Shown: one piece after another, positions 7,556 through 9,441 of the stretch | How the letters are laid out: each line of letters starts with the position of its first letter | Numbering within the stretch: the first letter of the stretch is position 1 | Assembly (NCBI GenBank): GCA_035635575.1 | Contig: DASQAV010000012.1 | Location: 1 to 9,441, forward strand | Reading direction: 5' to 3' | Source: WS-7 sp035635575 | Lineage (GTDB): Bacteria > Eisenbacteria > RBG-16-71-46 > SZUA-252 | Length of the DNA: 9,441 nucleotides | The notes under the pieces: generated by a model | What the model was told of the DNA's origin: nothing | The model's input: only the letters and a program-made list of their open reading frames with translations | Database searches by the model: none | Translations under genes and position numbers: made by a program

Positions 7556-8058
7556 CCCTTCGGCCGTCGCTCCCTGGCGCGCGAGCCTTCCCACGGGTCG
7601 GCGACGACGTGCGAGTGTTTGATCCATGCGTACGACAACGATACGACCCCAGCCTCGGGATCCTCGACCAGGATCGCGTCGTCTCCGGCCTGACGCAGCT
7701 CGCCGCGAAACGTGCGCCGCCCTTCGTGGAGATCGTGAAGCCGGATCTCCACGCTGCGGCCGACGAATCGCGAAAAGTGCTCCGGCCGCGAAAGCGTCCG
7801 CTCGATCCCGGGGGACCCGACTTCGAGCACATAGCTGCCGGGCACCACGTTCTCGGCCTCGAGATAACGGCCGATCTTCTTGTTCCAGTATGCGCAATCG
7901 GCGATCGTGACGCCGGTCGGCCGATCCAGAACGATCCGGACTACGGTCCGGCCCGCCTGGGAGGCCAGGTCCAGGTCCCAGAGGTCGAACAGTTCCTCGC
8001 CGAGGAGGGCCTGGAGGCGTCGGGTAAGCTCTTCCCTCAGTTGTCCACGTTCCACCAT
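7552..8058 (-). CDS. rimP: Ribosome maturation factor RimP
   Basis: RimP assists late maturation of the 30S subunit. The 168-residue protein shows the N-terminal alpha/beta domain with the strand VVRIVLDRPTGVTIADCAYW (39-58), the very conserved YVLEVGSPGIERTL block (76-89) and the C-terminal SH3-like domain (FVGRSVEIRL, then FRGEL and VSLSYAWIKHSHVV). It ends with a short basic tail. The start is ATG at 8058-8056, directly followed by a GTG, and the ribosome-binding site is weak. It is the first gene after the 119-bp gap and so probably the head of the operon. The end overlaps nusA by 4 bp. Length and context are both typical. Confidence 0.95.
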   Translation of the reverse strand: MVERGQLREELTRRLQALLGEELFDLWDLDLASQAGRTVVRIVLDRPTGVTIADCAYWNKKIGRYLEAENVVPGSYVLEVGSPGIERTLSRPEHFSRFVGRSVEIRLHDLHEGRRTFRGELRQAGDDAILVEDPEAGVVSLSYAWIKHSHVVADPWEGSRARERRPKG

Positions 8059-8101
8059 GCGGTCCGTCCCGGGCTCGACCCATGTCCGGGCCAGCGCCTA
8101 A

Positions 8102-8137
8102 ACAGTTCGAGTGGACTGCGGGTCCACTCGGACCTGT
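8102..8137 (-). repeat. Inverted repeat between the M28 gene and rimP
   Basis: Two perfect 9-bp arms, CGAGTGGAC (8108-8116) and GTCCACTCG (8122-8130), flank a 5-base loop. Outer arms ACAG (8102-8105) and CTGT (8134-8137) extend the symmetry across a small internal loop. On the minus strand the upstream outer arm overlaps a perfect TTGACA (8140-8135), but I find no acceptable -10 hexamer 16-18 bp away. After the stem only a weak AACTGTTT follows, so a classic intrinsic terminator is doubtful. It could be a terminator of the M28 transcript, a protein-binding operator or a 5'-leader hairpin of rimP. The remainder of the gap (8059-8177) shows nothing else recognisable. Confidence 0.6.
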
Positions 8138-8177
8138 CAACTTAGCCGGTGGCGGAGCGCCCGATCAAGCGGAAATT

Positions 8178-9086
8178 TCAGCGGGAGAGGAAACTAGCCT
8201 TGGTTGCGAGGCTTACCAGCACCGCTCCCACCGCCTCCAGGCTCTGCGGGGAGCAGACCGCGGGTGTGTCCGAGGTCGTGTGCCATTCCGGGAAGTTCAG
8301 GTCGATCAGATCGATGGCCGGAATCGAAGCGTTCAGGAACGGAATATGGTCGTCGTATACCTTCGGCCCCGGACTCGACTTGAAGTTACGGATCCCCAGC
8401 TCCCTCGCCTCCTGCCAGACCAAGTCCACGATATTGGATGCCTGTTCGCGCGAATTGGCTTCCCACTGGAGCGTCAGGTCCTTCTTTCCGACCATATCGA
8501 TGACGATGACGAAGAGCGGGCGCTCCTCTCCCATCCTCTCCACGTAGCGACTCGAGCCGCGGAAGTACCCGCTGGGGTCCTCCTCGGTCCCCAGGTCCTC
8601 CCCATCGAAGACGACCAGGTCCACCCCGATCGGGGTCCCGGTCTTCCGGAGCACGCGCGCGATTTCCAGCAAGACCGCGACCCCCGAGGCGCCGTCGTTC
8701 GCGCCAAGGATGGGACGCGTGCGCCGGGCCGGATTGGGGTCCTTGTCCGCCCACGGGCGGGAGTCCCAGTGGGCCCCGAAGAGGATCCGCTGCTTGGCCT
8801 CGGGCCGGAAGCGCGCCACCGCGTTCATGAGCCGCACCTCCTTGCCGAGCTCCGGAGAGTCGTAGCTGAAGGTGTCGACCTGCACGACCGGGGCGAGCGC
8901 CTGGAAGCGCCCCACGATCCACGCGAAGCACGAGTCGTGTGCCACCGTGCCCGGAACGCGTGGGCCGAACGCGCACTGGCGGGTGAGAAGGGCGAACGCC
9001 GCCTTCCCGTCGAACGAGGCCGCCGCGGCCTGGCGGCCGCACGAGGGAAGGGACAGCGCGAGAAGGACGGCCGCGAGGAGGCGGAT
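8178..9086 (-). CDS. Exported M28-family zinc protein, glutaminyl-cyclase-like
   Basis: The sequence matches the M28 peptidase family, in the subgroup related to glutaminyl-peptide cyclotransferases. Counting from a proposed ATC start (9086-9084), the 302-residue protein begins with a hydrophobic signal peptide, MRLLAAVLLALSLPSCG, with Cys16 in a possible lipobox. Conserved blocks follow: FGPRVPGT (40-47), GAHWDSRPWAD (104-114) with His106, GANDGASG (128-135) with Asp131, FDGEDLG (160-166) with Glu163 and Asp164, VIDMVG (195-200) with Asp197, and EWHTTSDT (267-274) with His269. All expected metal-site positions are present; DGED instead of DGEE resembles cyclase-like members. No ATG, GTG or TTG exists in frame between GTG 9275-9273, deep inside the upstream gene, and GTG 8945-8943, past the signal peptide. 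The substrate, peptide cleavage or pyroglutamate formation, cannot be decided from sequence. Confidence 0.85.
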   Translation of the reverse strand: MRLLAAVLLALSLPSCGRQAAAASFDGKAAFALLTRQCAFGPRVPGTVAHDSCFAWIVGRFQALAPVVQVDTFSYDSPELGKEVRLMNAVARFRPEAKQRILFGAHWDSRPWADKDPNPARRTRPILGANDGASGVAVLLEIARVLRKTGTPIGVDLVVFDGEDLGTEEDPSGYFRGSSRYVERMGEERPLFVIVIDMVGKKDLTLQWEANSREQASNIVDLVWQEARELGIRNFKSSPGPKVYDDHIPFLNASIPAIDLIDLNFPEWHTTSDTPAVCSPQSLEAVGAVLVSLATKASFLSR

Positions 9087-9087
9087 G

Positions 9088-9441
9088 CTAGAAGCGGAAC
9101 TGCCCGTTGACCGAGATCGTGATTCCTCGCTGCGTGAGGTTCTGCTTGTAGTCTCTGGTCTGGCGGAACGCGAGATCGAAGCCTCCGGTGATGGACGGCG
9201 TGAAGTTGTACGTGGTACCGCTCGCCACGTTGAGGCGCTTGGTATCCGTTTCGATGATGGGGGGGATCCCTGCACGCTCGGTCTGCTGCGTGTCGCGCGC
9301 GATTCCCAGGGTGAGGTTCAGGTTGACGTCGTTGGGCAGCTTGACACGCCGCTTGCTCCAGGGGAAGCGGATTCCCTTGCTGGCCGGATAGGTCTTGGTC
9401 AGCCGGACGTCGTGGTTCTTGCTGAGGTGGGTGCGCGTGAC
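9088..9441 (-). CDS. C-terminal fragment of an outer-membrane beta-barrel protein, possibly SprA-like
   Basis: The frame is open from the window edge to the TAG at 9090-9088, giving the last 117 residues of a larger protein. The residues alternate polar and hydrophobic in strand-like stretches (DVNLNLTLGIARD, TTYNFTPSITGGFDLAFRQT) and end with GITISVNGQFRF, where the terminal Phe is the usual outer-membrane barrel signal. The pattern of a DVNL strand, a repeated long-strand pair and a short GVSIRF-like end resembles the C-terminus of the gliding/type IX secretion protein SprA of Bacteroidetes and relatives, but I cannot confirm this without alignment. Codon and base use match the neighbouring genes. 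The M28 gene starts one base after its stop, so the two are likely co-transcribed. Calling it a beta-barrel is fairly safe; SprA is tentative. Confidence 0.6.
   Translation of the reverse strand, partial: VTRTHLSKNHDVRLTKTYPASKGIRFPWSKRRVKLPNDVNLNLTLGIARDTQQTERAGIPPIIETDTKRLNVASGTTYNFTPSITGGFDLAFRQTRDYKQNLTQRGITISVNGQFRF

Noticed and set aside
5507..7693. 728-codon open frame on the plus strand opposite infB and nusA
   Set aside because: It is antisense to two clear conserved genes, is full of Leu/Arg/His/Asp as expected for a shadow frame in GC-rich DNA, and shows no family motif.
7556..8140. Upstream extension of the nusA frame by 195 codons
   Set aside because: It overlaps rimP, has no similarity to NusA, and the ATGA overlap at 7555-7552 is a typical coupled start.
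8135..8140. Perfect TTGACA as the -35 element of a rimP promoter
   Set aside because: The sequence at 16-18 bp spacing falls in the hairpin arm and does not resemble a -10 hexamer, so I do not call a promoter, only note the match.

Overview
The window is GC-rich bacterial DNA, and every gene I can support lies on the minus strand, so transcription runs from high to low coordinates. Most of it is the widely conserved rimP-nusA-infB translation and transcription operon with its usual downstream partners. I see no mobile element, CRISPR array, tRNA, rRNA or defence system. The host is probably a GC-rich Gram-negative bacterium: the first partial gene looks like the C-terminus of an outer-membrane beta-barrel protein, possibly SprA-like. 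That would fit the Bacteroidetes/Gemmatimonadetes/Eisenbacteria-type lineages, but this placement is an inference from one fragment.

Layout in the direction of transcription. (1) 9441-9088: last 117 codons of a large beta-barrel or SprA-like surface protein. (2) 9086-8178: exported M28-family zinc protein of the glutaminyl-cyclase-like type, one nucleotide after the preceding stop and without a canonical start codon. (3) 8177-8059: the only long non-coding gap near the operon head, holding a perfect 9-bp inverted repeat. (4) 8058-185: rimP, nusA, infB, ylxP (DUF503), rbfA, nrnA, truB and ribF, with junctions from an 11-bp overlap to a 13-bp gap. (5) 184-81: a 104-bp spacer with a possible weak promoter and the ribosome-binding site of rpsO. 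(6) 80-1: the start of rpsO, which runs off the window.

The central genes form one functional unit. RimP and RbfA mature the 30S subunit, IF2 positions initiator tRNA, NusA controls RNA polymerase pausing and termination, TruB modifies tRNA position 55, NrnA clears short RNA fragments and pAp, RibF makes FMN and FAD, and S15 is a primary 16S rRNA-binding protein. The stop-start overlaps (ATGA at rimP/nusA and truB/ribF, TGAATG at nrnA/truB, 8 and 11 bp at rbfA/nrnA and nusA/infB) suggest translational coupling. The small genes ylxR and ylxQ, which often separate nusA from infB, are absent.

The unusual points are modest: the missing canonical start of the M28 gene, the hairpin ahead of rimP, a palindrome and tiny overlapping reading frame at the rpsO start, a Gly-to-Arg change at a very conserved IF2 position, and an atypical flavokinase motif in RibF. 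I found no previously undescribed system here.
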